The notes under the pieces are model-generated. The model did not search any database and was not told the origin of the DNA. It saw only the letters and a program-made list of their open reading frames with translations. From contig OZ005741.1 of assembly GCA_963930735.1 (NCBI GenBank), positions 57,146,701 to 57,210,700 on the forward strand: a stretch of 64,000 nucleotides of DNA, written 5' to 3'. The stretch comes from Dioctria linearis (Eukaryota; Arthropoda; Insecta; Diptera; Asilidae). Position 1 is the first letter of the stretch, and every line of letters starts with the position of its first letter. Position numbers and translations under genes: made by a program. This document shows, piece after piece, positions 33,206 to 44,340 of this stretch.

Positions 33206-33462
33206 TATACAAGCACACCCCCCCCCCCCCCCCCCCACAGACTCACAATTAGTGTGTATTAATTAAACTGTGTAGTGAATAAGTCACTAAATTAGAGTAG
33301 GGCAATATTAGTGTTATTAGCTTAGGATAAAGGAAATAAAAGCATTTGAATTCGAGTGAAACATACAGTGTTCTCATTTCCATTCTACCAATGTCGTGGG
33401 ATTTTGGTTTGACCCTGGGCATCCTCCTGACTACTTCTAGCAATACTCGACCCGACGTTACA

Positions 33463-36159
33463 AACTTGTGAGATAATCTTTATTTCATTTGGCATAGGCC
33501 CTATTAGCACTTTGGCTTCTTTCTTTTATAATAATATCGCACATTTTTCCTGTAAAGTATTTTTTTTTTAATTTTTTACATATTCTGCATGCGTCATTAG
33601 CTTTGTTTATTTCAACTAATTCATAGTCAAATAATAAATAGATTACTAATTTACAACAACAACTTAGTCCTCATATTTATCGGGTCGATGGTCAAAGATC
33701 TAAAATATAGTAACAAAATTATTCTCATAGAACAAGCGTAGTTTTTTGTTTCTGAAATGTTGGTAGCATTCATAAATTATTAATTAAGCGTGTACTGAGA
33801 AGTGTCAATTACGAACTATCAGGGTCAGATTGTGTGAGCTTTTCAAACCGACGACGGTAGATCATTGACCAACCTCGTGTTTTTCAAATGCTGATTGTGA
33901 ACAAGTTGGAAAACACAGCTAATATTATCGCAATAATAGATATGATCGAATTGATCTATCTAGCGAGCTCAAGAGTTGTGAGCCCTACAGAACAGTTCCG
34001 AGATTATTGTCATGAGAGCTGAAAAGGAGACATATAATCTCAAATTGCTATTTTGAGAGTTGTAAAGGAGTTTTACCGTTGAGTTGTTCTATAATGAATG
34101 CTAGAAAGGAAAGCTCTTCAGATGCTCACATTAGAATTGAAAAGGAGAGTTATCGATTTACTGTCATTGGAACTGAAAAGGATACCTCTCGAATTGCTCA
34201 AATGCCAAGAGCTGCCAAGATGATGAAGTAAAGACTGAAAAGGAATGCTTTCAGTATGTGTTTTTTTTCCTAAGGAAATTCCAATGGGAAAATCAGACTC
34301 CTCAAGGAGCACTTCGAAATTATTCTTAGGATAATTTTATTTTTAGCAATTTATTTCATTTCCCATGCGTGTGTGGACTAATATCATTTCAATGTCTTCT
34401 TCATTTTCAATTATTAAATCAAGACTTACATTAGTTTCCTTGAAATTTATTCACATCTTGCCAATTCGCAAATTGCATTTCTCTATAAATCGATGGCCTT
34501 CAGAAAATTTCAATCAATTTTCATCGAAACTTCATTAGAAACATATTTCCCTTCATACCTTCACACAAACTTGAAATAATAGACAGAAATTATTTCAAGG
34601 ATATCGCAAATGCATTTATTTCCAGAACAGGAAGTGCAATAAGGCTTTCATCAATTTTATCGAGGCTTTTCAAATTGAAAATTTGATTTCCGGAAATTTA
34701 CGCTTATTATCGCTTATCAGAGAACGTATTCAAAAAAATTTAATCTTTGAATTCATAGCATTTCAAAAGCTGGAGATGGTATGCCATGGAAATATCTCTC
34801 CTAAGATCAATTAATTAAGGCACCCCCATAGTTACACCATCATCAGGGATATAAATAGCTTCAAATAAAATCGAAGAAGTTTATGTTTTGCTGTGTATCA
34901 CAATTAAATGCAATCGACTCTTTAAACTAATTGTAAGAGCGCAGTTGTGTAATTTATTTATGTCTCCTCCCTAACTATATCTCTGCTGCTTTTCCGTAAT
35001 TCTCTTGCATCCTCTGAAGTGGAATGTGATGTGGTTACAATAACGGCTCGATGCTAAAACACTTTTACATTGTAGCGTTGTTACGAAGAAACTTTTAAGT
35101 TTTCTACGAGTAGGTACATGGTAACAAGTAGCAACTAGTTTTTATAGCAACAGTACCTACATGAATCCAGAGGCAAAGTTTCCCAATAAATTTTCATGGA
35201 GCGTCGTCGAAAAATGAAGTTCCCGAATTCAAAAGCAGGCAGTCGAGCTCCAGCTCATGTATTATTCCTCGCATGGAAAATGTATGAAAAGTGCATCGTT
35301 TTTGTGAGTTTTCGATTGTTGTCGGAATATTTTTCCAGTTATGGTATGTGAAGGTGGAAGCTGCTGAGTATGGAATTGTAATAGTTTTTTTTTTTATAAT
35401 ATGATTAATGTGTGAATTAGTTTGACTCTGATGCCTTCGAGCCGTTTCACACGAGCGACAACTGTCGCGTGAGCTAAGTCGCGCAACTTTTTTTTCATCG
35501 GACAATATAAATTCACTATTCCCAGACAATTACCTCGTTGCTAGTACCGTGCCAGACGTTGTGTTTTTTTTTTCGTTACAAAAAAAGTTTTTTTTTATTA
35601 CAGCTGTAATTTTTATACGAGCTAATTTAATTATCGAATCACATGAAATCAATTTGCCAGGCGATAATTCGGTTGCTCGTTAGAAACCGGACCGATTTAG
35701 TTTTTTTGTTTCACGATTCAGAATATTTCATGAACTCAGCGAAATAACCGAATTTTGTTATATTCTTTTTTTGTAGAGAATTTCAGGAGCTACAGAAAAG
35801 CTTCTGAGCAAAATTGAGTTATTAGGCTCAGATTTGAGGATATTCTTGATAAAATACTGGAACAAAAAATTCACTATTATACAGCTGCGCTATTTAATTG
35901 AAACATGAAGAGATTTCCATGGGAAATTAATAAAAGCATTTATTTGAAATATAAAAAATGACAAGTTTTATTTTGAATAAATTGACTTCTGTAGATGTAG
36001 AAGATTTAGAGCGAACATTGTCACGTATTGGACTCTTAATAAATGCTGCTCATAATTCAGATCTGCACGGTGGTAAGCTTGATGGATCGGAAATTTTAAA
36101 ATCTTATTAATATATAGAACACTAGTTTTGAATTAACAGGTAGATTAATGAGTGACAAT
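33463..36159. other. no gene recognised
   Basis: AT-rich sequence with poly-T/poly-A runs. 33840-34320 shows a loose recurrence of GAACTGAAAAGGA-like words. At 35439-35480, CCGTTTCACACGAGCGACAA is followed by CTGTCGCGTGAG, an imperfect dyad that resembles a MITE end without a partner. A TATAAATA at 34852 has no supported gene downstream. Confidence 0.4.
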
Positions 36160-36490
36160 AACTACTGTGAGATCTAGTCTCGGACGTGGGAGGGAGTTCC
36201 GGTTTGTAAAGGACAACTCAGTTTTAAAATCCAAATATAAAATTTATATAAAAAAAAAAATGAATTTCACTTGCTTAACCTAATTACACAAAAATTCAGA
36301 AACAAATTAACCTAAAAACTAGTACAATTCAAAACTTCAAAAATAAAAAAAGAAATAAAAAATAAACAACTTAAAAGTTCAAATTAAAAAAAAACGATAC
36401 GCCTTCTTGCTTGCTTTAATTTTGAAAAAAGAAGAAGATTTGAGCAAATGTCATCAAAATAAATTTCAATATGTAATTAATTGACAAAAT
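36160..36490 (-). mobile_element. second copy of the GAGACTAGATCTCAC-ended repeat tail
   Basis: On the minus strand (36490 down to 36160) the order is TCTTCTTCTTTTTTC, TTTTTTTTTAATTTGAAC, TTAGGTTAAG, AAATTTTATATTTGG and the terminal CGAGACTAGATCTCACAGTA followed by GTTA. This is the same order as 5820-6153. The satellite at 36490-38830 occupies the position held by the hairpin array in the first copy. Confidence 0.5.
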
Positions 36491-38830
36491 GCCTTTGTTG
36501 GTGCATGAGGGCACCAGGGTAGTTAAATGATTTTATAGAAAATATAGGACACTCAGATCAGAATTATCTTCTGTGATGGTGCGTGTGGGCACCAGGGTAG
36601 TAAAATGATTTTATAGAAAATATAGGACACTCAGATTATCTCTGATTAGAATTATCTTCAGTGATGATGCGTGTGGGCACCAGGGTAGTAAAATGATTTT
36701 ATAGAAAATATAGGACACTCAGATTATCTCTGATCAGAATTATCTTCTGTGATGGTGCGTGTGGGCACCAGGGTAGTAAAATGATTTTATAGAAAATATA
36801 GGACACTCAGATAATCTCTGATTAGAATTATCTTCAGTGATAATGCGTGTGGGCACCAGGGTAGTAAAATAATTTTATAGAAAATATAGGACACTCAGAT
36901 TATCTCTGATTAGAATTATCTTCAGTGATGATGCGTGTAGGCACCAGGGTAGTAAAATGATTTGTTAGCAAAAATCAGACACTCAAATTATCTCTGTCAG
37001 AATTATCTCTCTTATGAGGGCACCAGGGTAGTTAAATGATGTATCTTCTGTGATGATACGTGTAGGCACCAGGGTAGTAAAATGATTTGTTAGCAAAAAT
37101 CAGACACTCAGATTATCTCTGATCAGAATTATCTCTCTTATGAGGGCACCAGGGTAGTTAAATGATTTTATAGAAAATATAGGACACTCAGATCAGAATT
37201 ATCTTCTGTGATGGTGCGTGTGGGCGACAGGGTAGTAAAATGATTTGTTAGAAAATATAGGACACTCAGATTATCTCTGATCAGAATTATCTTCTGTGAT
37301 GATGCGTGTGGGCACCAGGGTAGTAAAATAATTTTATAGAAAATATAGGACACTCAGATTATCTCTGATTAGAATTATCTTCAGTGATGATGCGTGTGGG
37401 CACCAGGGTAGTAAAATGATTTTATAGAAAATATAGGACACTCAGATTATCTCTGATTAGAATTATCTTCAGTGATGATGCGTGTGGGCACCAGGGTAGT
37501 AAAATGATTTTATAGAAAATATAGGACACTCAGATTATCTCTGATCAGAATTATCTTCTGTGATGGTGCGTGTGGGCACCAGGGTAGTAAAATGATTTTA
37601 TAGAAAATATAGGACACTCAGATAATCTCTGATTAGAATTATCTTCAGTGATAATGCGTGTGGGCACCAGGGTAGTAAAATAATTTTATAGAAAATATAG
37701 GACACTCAGATTATCTCTGATTAGAATTATCTTCAGTGATGATGCGTGTAGGCACCAGGGTAGTAAAATGATTTGTTAGCAAAAATCAGACACTCAAATT
37801 ATCTCTGTCAGAATTATCTCTCTTATGAGGGCACCAGGGTAGTTAAATGATGTATCTTCTGTGATGATACGTGTAGGCACCAGGGTAGTAAAATGATTTG
37901 TTAGCAAAAATCAGACACTCAGATTATCTCTGATCAGAATTATCTCTCTTATGAGGGCACCAGGGTAGTTAAATGATTTTATAGAAAATATAGGACACTC
38001 AGATCAGAATTATCTTCTGTGATGGTGCGTGTGGGCGACAGGGTAGTAAAATGATTTGTTAGAAAATATAGGACACTCAGATTATCTCTGATCAGAATTA
38101 TCTTCTGTGATGATGCGTGAGGGCACCAGGGTAGTAAAATGATTTGTTAGCAAATATCAAACACTCAGATTATCTCTGATCAGAATTATCTTCAGTGATG
38201 ATGCGTGTGGGCACCAGGGTAGTAAAATAATTTTATAGAAAATATAGGACACTCAGATTATCTCTGATTAGAATTATCTTCAGTGATGATGCGTTTCGGC
38301 ACCAGGGTAGTAAAATGATTTTATAAAAAATATAGGACACTCAGATTATCTCTGATCAGAATTATCTTCTGTGATGATGCGTGTAGGCACCAGGGTAGTA
38401 AAATTATTTGTTAGCAAAAATCAGACACTCAGATTATCTCTGATCAGAATTATCTTCTGTGATGATGCGTGTAGGCACCAGGGTAGTAAAATGATTTGTT
38501 AGCAAAAATCAGACACTCAGATTATCTCTGTCAGAATTATCTTCAGTGATGATGCGTGTGGGCACCAGGGTAGTAAAATGATTTTATAAAAAATATAGGA
38601 CACTCAGATTATCTCTGATCAGAATCATCTTCTGTGATGATGCGTGTAGGCACCAGGGTAGTAAAATGATTTGTTAGCAAAAATCAGACACTCAGATTAT
38701 CTCTGATCAGAATTATCTTCTGTGATGATGCGTGTAGGCACCAGGGTAGTAAAATGATTTGTTAGCAAATATCAAACACTCAGATTATCTCTGATCAGAA
38801 TTATCTTCTGTGATGGTGCATTATTATCTG
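36490..38830. repeat. 88-base satellite array with 811-base higher-order repeat
   Basis: About 27 units of up to 88 bases. The core of each is GGCACCAGGGTAGTAAAATG with ATTATCTCTGAT.AGAATTAT and TGTGATGATGCGTG. Two variant segments alternate: TTTTATAGAAAATATAGG and TTGTTAGCAAAAATCAG. Shortened units also occur. Diagnostic variants recur exactly 811 bases apart (the GATGTATCTTC junction at 37038 and 37849; GGGCGACAGG at 37224 and 38035), so a block of about nine units was duplicated recently. On the minus strand each unit has two dyads, CAGAAGATAATTCTG and TCAGAGATAATCTGA. Apparent short reading frames are by-products. Confidence 0.97.
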
Positions 38831-39289
38831 GCTAATGAATTTGTTTATTTGTTTTTAGATAATTGAGTTGTGTTTATTTATAGCTCTATATATTGTGGAC
38901 GTGTATTGCTCACGGAAATTTATTTAGCTACAAGCTAAAAGAAACTGCTAGTGGTAATGTCATGCTGTTGAGAACAAATGGTTGGTTCAGATAAATATTC
39001 TTGTTTTATGGTTTCAGAACTTGGTTCTTTGTGTTTCTTTTATTTTATATTTTAGGAAATATACAACAAGGAAAACCATCGGGGGAATTGAAACGTTGGT
39101 AGGATATTCATCGTGGGATGACAACATATCTATAATATATGTGTGAGGACTGAACAACTACTAACTGACTGATAAGAAAGAAAACAAAAACAAATTACAT
39201 CTAATCATTAATCAAGATAAAAAGTGAAAGTTTAAAAAAAGTTAAGGAAAATAAAAAAAAAAATAATAAATTATATTTACATAATTAGT
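38831..39289. other. no gene recognised
   Basis: AT-rich sequence between the satellite and a LINE fragment. It contains an A-rich tract at 39230-39275 that may be target or tail sequence of the minus-strand LINE. Confidence 0.4.
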
Positions 39290-40185
39290 TTTTCAAAAAT
39301 AGATAAAGGTAGAATGTGCATTTAGATAGAATTGGTTGATTTTAACAATTTAAGAAACACACTTCTAGAGCCCACGCGCTGAAGTTCTGATGGTAATGAG
39401 CTCCATTTACGAGGAACTTGACAAAATAAGAGCGCTCTCCAAGTTGTGATCTGCAGCAGCGTGGCATACAAATATTTATACGTCTTTGTTAGCGTAGAAA
39501 CTGCAGCTTGCTGTAGAGGTACTCAGGACTTTTAAGATTAATTAGCTTGTGCAAAAAATACAAGTTATGGTGAGGAAGGTAGATATCTAACGGAAACCCG
39601 AAAATACAATTACGATATCGGGAGATATGGGAGCTACGGGTCAGTTTATATACATACATACATACCTAATACAATCATTGAATGCAACCATGAGCCGTCT
39701 GTAGCAGACTGAATCAAGCTTCGGGAACAATATCGAGCCATATAGGCAATGTGGAATTATCAGCATACGCACAAGTTTTTTGACGAATTTCCAATAATAT
39801 TACTAACATACTTGCATCAACTTAAGCTAGAATTGAATATTATTGCTAAATTCCGGTAGAGTTGTATTATTGAGTAAAACAGGAGGTAGTCTTGAAGTAT
39901 AAATGTTGCTTTTATGTATTAGAATGGAATTAGATTTGCTTGGAGACAATATCTACTTGTTTTCGTAGATTCGTTGTAAGTCATCATTTAGCCGGGAAAT
40001 GCAATCTTCCTGTAGTCCAATTGGGCGGCTCAGATATAATTGGATATCATCAGCATATAGATGAATGGTGGAGTCCTTAATCACATTACGTAGATCATTT
40101 ATAAATAGGCTAAAAAGCAATGGCCCAAGGATGGAGCCCTGAGGTACGCCACAATAGATAAGACAAAAAGTGGACAATGAGTCAT
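39290..40185 (-). pseudogene. jockey/CR1-like LINE, RT motif C to C-terminus
   Basis: From 40177 down: YCGVPQGSILGPLLFSLFIN, then STIHLYADDIQLYLSRPIGL (intact YADD) and LQEDCISRLNDDLQ. After frameshifts: HCLYGSILFPKLDSVCYRRL, HKLINLKSPEYLY, and a C-terminal stretch near 39400 resembling RLWNSLPSEL.R. The order and wording match the plus-strand LINE at 21488-23982, so they are related families. It is 5'-truncated at about 40185, where it abuts a nuclease-like gene fragment. Confidence 0.8.
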
Positions 40186-40189
40186 CTAC

Positions 40190-40500
40190 TTTTATAGCTT
40201 AATGTCTGGAGGACATCCCTTTGCGTAAAAAAGGTGGAGTGTAATCACAACATGTCATGGTGTGGAAGCCTGATAAAGTTCTAGATATGGACGGTAGGAT
40301 CCGGAGTTTTGGACAATTACTTGACGTTGATGTAGCGTTATCCACGCCCATGTTGATCCAAAGTTTTAAGGAAATATTAAAATTGTCTATGTTTCCAAGG
40401 ATAATAATAAGAATATCAGAATCTGAGCATCTTGTTACAACTTCAGCATTGATATCAATTTGTCAAATATGGTAGATAATCCTTGAATCTTTTTCATCTT
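40190..40500 (-). pseudogene. fragment of an unidentified nuclease-like (PIN/FEN-type?) protein
   Basis: Reading down from about 40470, the minus strand gives CSDSDILIIILGNIDNFNIS, LKLWINMG, then PSISRTLSGFHTMTCCDYTP and PFLRKGM with one or two frame changes. The pattern of acidic D.DI...LG, then GFH..TGCDYT..F.RKGK, is one I associate with a widespread family of uncharacterised animal proteins, often in repetitive DNA, possibly with a 5'-nuclease/PIN-like fold. That fold assignment is recollection, not shown here. The piece ends where the LINE at 39290-40185 begins. Confidence 0.4.
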
Positions 40501-41182
40501 TTCATGTTCTTCACATGATAATGGTTTCAATCGGACCAAATAAAATTCGTGCTCAACTGAAAAATGTTCAGTTTAAGGAAGAATTAGTTAAATTTTTTAT
40601 CAACCCCTGGTCGACTGATGATATGCGTCTTATATTGGTGATAAAATAATTCACTTAAAATTCAAAGAATACTACTCTTATCGGGTTGAAAATAATAAAG
40701 TCATTAAAACAATGGACGAGACTTAATAATATAAAAAAAAAAATTACAACAGAGTGAGGCAAGAACAGGTGAGGAAAAAACATGAATTTTGACGTATTAA
40801 TCTATCTTGTATATACATAATTTACTTGTGGCCAATTTCACAGTCGAGCTTATATAAAGGTTTAGTTTAAGTCATCCTCCAAGTTTAAACGCAGTTTAAA
40901 TCAAATCGTGTTACACAGTGAATTCTTTCAGTAACGTTGGTAGTACTGATTAAGTTTTCAAGTAAATTAGTTATCGCCTACATTGTGAAATAATTTTTCT
41001 ATCAATCAATCTGTCAATGGCGAAAAGTAAACAGACCAGAAGGTAAAAAATCAAAAATATGTAGTTATATTGACTAATTTTAAATATGCCACCATCCAAA
41101 AGGGCGGCTAATTTTAGTAGAAATGGGGTTGAGCAATTGATTTTTCTAGTGCAGTAAAAAAAGACATATAGGATGAGTGAAC
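40501..41182. other. no gene recognised
   Basis: AT-rich, with short incidental frames only. Confidence 0.4.
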
Positions 41183-42437
41183 GCACCAATTCGCGTCCAT
41201 TTAAAGAAATCCCATCCTTACAAGTAGTGTTCTGAATAGAATTTACTTAATGTCGATGTTTAAACTTTTGTAGTACAATAGTAAGCTTAATATTTATCTT
41301 TTAATTGAAATTAAAAACTAAAAACATTTATCTAGTCTGCAGAATAATTGAAAATATCTATGTATGCGGAAATCACCAGTTTGCGTCCACGCTAAGCCAG
41401 TTTGCGTCCACCAAGGTGCCAATTCACGTCCAGGTTAAAAACTGCATTTTTTATGCCATTTTTATTTCATGAAAAAGTTTTCTTAGTTATATTTCAAAAA
41501 TATTTAATATTGTTTGAAATTTAAATTAATTTTCGGAATAACCACATTAATTTTAGTATTATTTGATCAAGAAGGCATTTTTTTGGATTCTCCGGTATAT
41601 AGCAAAAGCTAAACAAATTTTTTAATTTGTTATTTCATCACACAACCCATTTTATTTTGGGTGACAAGTTTCAAGCCTCATATAATTCACACCCAGAATT
41701 TATTCTGAGTTTATATGAGATGAGATCAATTTGATCTGTTTCAAGCGTCTACAGCAGGCAGAAGACCAAGCTGATGAGTATAAGGTTTTCTGCTAACACG
41801 AAACGCTTCTTTTTCTTCCTTTCTCTTTTTTTCTTTTCTCAGCCCACTGCGGGCGTATACAGGTTCGATTCGTTTTTTAATAAACATTTTTTTCTATTTT
41901 TCTCAAATTTTTGTTTTTTTTTTTAATTTTTCATGTGTTTTTCAAGTCACTCAATTTCGCTATTTGGGACCTGTTGATGAGTCAAAACCAAGACTTGAAA
42001 CTTGTCACCCAAAATAAAATGGGTTGTGTGATGAAATAATAAATTAAAAAGTTTTTTTAGCTTTTGCTATATACCGGAGAATCCAAAAAAATGTCTTCTT
42101 GATCAAATAATACTAAAATTAATGTGGTTATTCCGAAAATTAATTTAAATTTCAAACAATATTAAATATTTTTGAAATATAACTAAAAAAACTTTTTCAT
42201 GAAATAAAAATGGCATAAAAATGCAGTCCCTTACATTTTCTTGCATTTTCGCATTATTTACATGCCAACTCCTAATAAAGCAAGCTCTGACGACACAGAT
42301 TTAACTCAACCATCCCATTGCCCACTTTAGGGGTAGCAGACACATACACGAACTTGAGGATATAGAAATAACTGCATTTTAAGGTAAATACGTAATTAAA
42401 TGGCATGTTATAAAATAAAGTGGACACGAATTGGTGC
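41183..42437. mobile_element. non-autonomous element with GCACCAATTCGCGTCCA ends
   Basis: 17-base inverted ends: GCACCAATTCGCGTCCA at 41183-41199 and TGGACACGAATTGGTGC at 42421-42437 (one mismatch). The same motif is repeated in direct orientation inside the left end at 41375, 41396 and 41418 (ACCAGTTTGCGTCCA, GCCAGTTTGCGTCCA, GCCAATTCACGTCCA). The body is occupied by a large inverted repeat (41441-42227). No coding sequence. Confidence 0.65.
41441..42227. repeat. long inverted repeat carrying hammerhead-like motifs
   Basis: Arms 41441-41677 and 41992-42227 are nearly perfect reverse complements (ACTGCATTTTTTATGCC, TTTTCGGAATAACCACATTA, TCTCCGGTATATAGCAAAAG, AACCCATTTTATTTTGGGTG). The ~315-base spacer holds a pyrimidine tract. 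The right arm and adjoining spacer read CCTGTTGATGAGTCAAAACC then AAGACTTGAAAC. Diverged single copies of this family occur at 51590-51800 and 56960-57090. Confidence 0.9.
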
Positions 42438-43489
42438 ATTTACCTTAGTAACAGAAAAGTATAGATTCGAAAAAAAGTGAAAAAATTCTTTATTTAAAAA
42501 AACGCAAAATCAACGTCGTCCCGCTCATTAAAATGATTTCGGCCGATTTCTAATTACTCGTTTTTTTTTATAAATGATACGTTTTCAGTCACTACGGAAC
42601 AAATAATCTTTGAGAATAGGTTAAGAGCTGATAACTCCTTTACGGCTGCAGCTAGCACACATAGGTCAAATTAAAGAGGAGAGTTTACAGTTGTTATAAA
42701 AACAATTTACGTTAATTACTTTTTTGTAAAAAAAAAGGTGCAAACTAAAAAAAAAAGTTAGAATATCCGAAATTTTTAGTTTAGACCATTATAACTCCTA
42801 ATAGGAGAGATTATGGGGCCGATTGAGCAGTCGTTGGAAGGCCATTAAGTTCTATATGCAATGAGCTGTTGATGGTGACCCTGTACATTTTCAGATGCAG
42901 GGTGTTTTGTGAAAACCTAGCATATATTTTTAATCACTCTGTAATTACGAAACGGTTGATATGCGTCCCCCCCACCGGTCAGACAATGCTTTGGCTAAGT
43001 GAGTACTATCACCTGCCAAACTATACGCACATCACTGTCAATAGATTATTCTATTGCTGAGGCACAACCTCGGTCAATCGAGGCCTACACATCTCAATAG
43101 TTTTATTTCGATTTAATCCTGCTATCACATTTCAGAATTTTCTCCCTGTTGAATTCACTTTAATCTCCCGAGGGACACATAGGTCGGAGGACCTCGCAAA
43201 TGCAAAAAAAAATCCGTTTCAGGATTTTTCAAGGTCCGGACTGGAAGTAGAAATTGTGCTCTTTCGAATGATAAAATTCAGTCTTTTTGGACTTTGTGAC
43301 CGTTTTTCTCGAAAAGATCCGTTACATTAGTAAAGTGTTAAGTTTCTTTCTTTAAAAACATTTTTAATCTATGTAAGTTCGAAAATAGGTATAATTGGGC
43401 AAATCCTTGGATTGCCATACAACTGTTAAGATCCAAATCCAATGGATTGCTTTAGAAAGAACTGACTCAAGTAACAATTTTTCCAATTT
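42438..43489. other. no gene recognised
   Basis: AT-rich. ACCCTGTACATTTTCAGATG and CAGGGTGTTTTGTGAAAAC lie near 42878-42920 and look like transposon-end vocabulary. No partner was located. Confidence 0.4.
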
Positions 43490-43988
43490 TTGATGACTGA
43501 AAGTGATGGGTAGTTTTATAAGGGGTATATAATAGTTACTCGGTTATATAAGAATTTGAATGGTTATATAAGTGTTTTATAATATTACCAATTGGTGACG
43601 TAGTTATATTAGAGTTTTTTTTAAAGTTGCTAATGGTTATCGTGGAAGTAAGTTACTAAAGGTTTTATAAGTTGGTGATGGAAATGTTTCAATCACCGGT
43701 CTCTATAACTTAGAGTAACCATTACTAGAAGGTATATAAGAAAGTTTTATAATTGTTTTCATTACCACGTTATATAACTTATTGGTAATAAGTGTTTATT
43801 GCGGTATACGTGGTTATCCTTATATAACTCGACAACAACTGAACTACGGTGATCGTTATAAAACCAAATTACTTTTAGTGTCGAATGGAGCCATTACAAA
43901 ACTGTTTTTATTTATTTATCACAATATAACCAAAGGGTATATAAGATCACTAATGTCTGTTAGTATCACATTATCAAAGGTTACATAT
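43490..43988. repeat. TTATATAA-rich dispersed-palindrome repeat, left part
   Basis: Dense recurrence of GGTTATATAAG, GGTATATAAG, GTTTTATAA and the complementary CTTATATAAC among unique spacers. The element is interrupted at the ATAT before 43989 by a Gypsy-type insertion and resumes at 46489. Confidence 0.6.
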
Positions 43989-44029
43989 TGTTACGTGCCA
44001 CAAAGTGAATCAAGCGACATCTGTAGGGA

Positions 44030-44335
44030 TGTCGATGTGCAATACTCGCGCTGTAAACCGTGCACATCCTTTAACTCTTCAAATTACTTTCGGCCGTACA
44101 GTAAGATTCCGAGATGCTTTTTTATCCCGAACAGTGCGAATGTGGAACAGCTTACCATCTTCTGTTTTTCCTCCGGCATACAATCTGCGGAAGTTTAAGG
44201 GCGACATACATCGGCACCTCCGCCACTTTCCTCATATCCCCTAATCCTTTCCCCATCTCCTTCCTGCCATGCCGTGCTTTGCATCATAGGGTATCCCCTG
44301 AGCTTGGCTTAATAATATATAAAAAAAAAAAAAAA
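44030..44335 (+). mobile_element. LINE 3' end inside the Gypsy element
   Basis: Encodes LTLQITFGRTVRFRDAFLSR, TVRMWNSLPSSVF and YNLRKFKGDIHRHLRH. It ends with GCTTTGCATCATAGGGTATC, TTAATAATATA and a 15-base A-run. It is the same family as 1-790 and better preserved. The junction falls after base 40 of the LTR, and gag sequence begins right after the A-run. Confidence 0.88.
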
Positions 44336-44340
44336 CCACG

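Larger units (their letters stand above)
32299..33462 (+). mobile_element. probable solo LTR with internal tandem repeats
   Basis: It starts TGTAACG and ends CGTTAC(A), with AAAC directly before the start and after the GTTAC end, a possible 4-bp duplication. Promoter signals fit a U3/R boundary: TATAAATA at 32562-32569 and the initiator ATCAGTCG at 32591-32598, about 30 bases apart. AATAAA at 33335-33340 fits the R/U5 end. No gag, pol or second LTR is nearby. A six-copy ~60-base array and a 19-base C-run lie in the presumed R region. An LTR of 1.16 kb is long. The alternative is a host promoter with first exon. Confidence 0.6.

Noticed and set aside
32299..33462. Assignment of the LTR to the same family as 46119-46488
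   Set aside because: Only the TGT..AC(G) ends are alike. Internal sequence, length and motifs differ.
37168..37353. 61-codon minus-strand frame in the satellite
   Set aside because: A by-product of the 88-base period; not coding.
36490..38830. CRISPR-like regularity of repeats and short 'spacers'
   Set aside because: The genome is eukaryotic, the intervals between repeats are themselves repeated, and the array is a tandem satellite.
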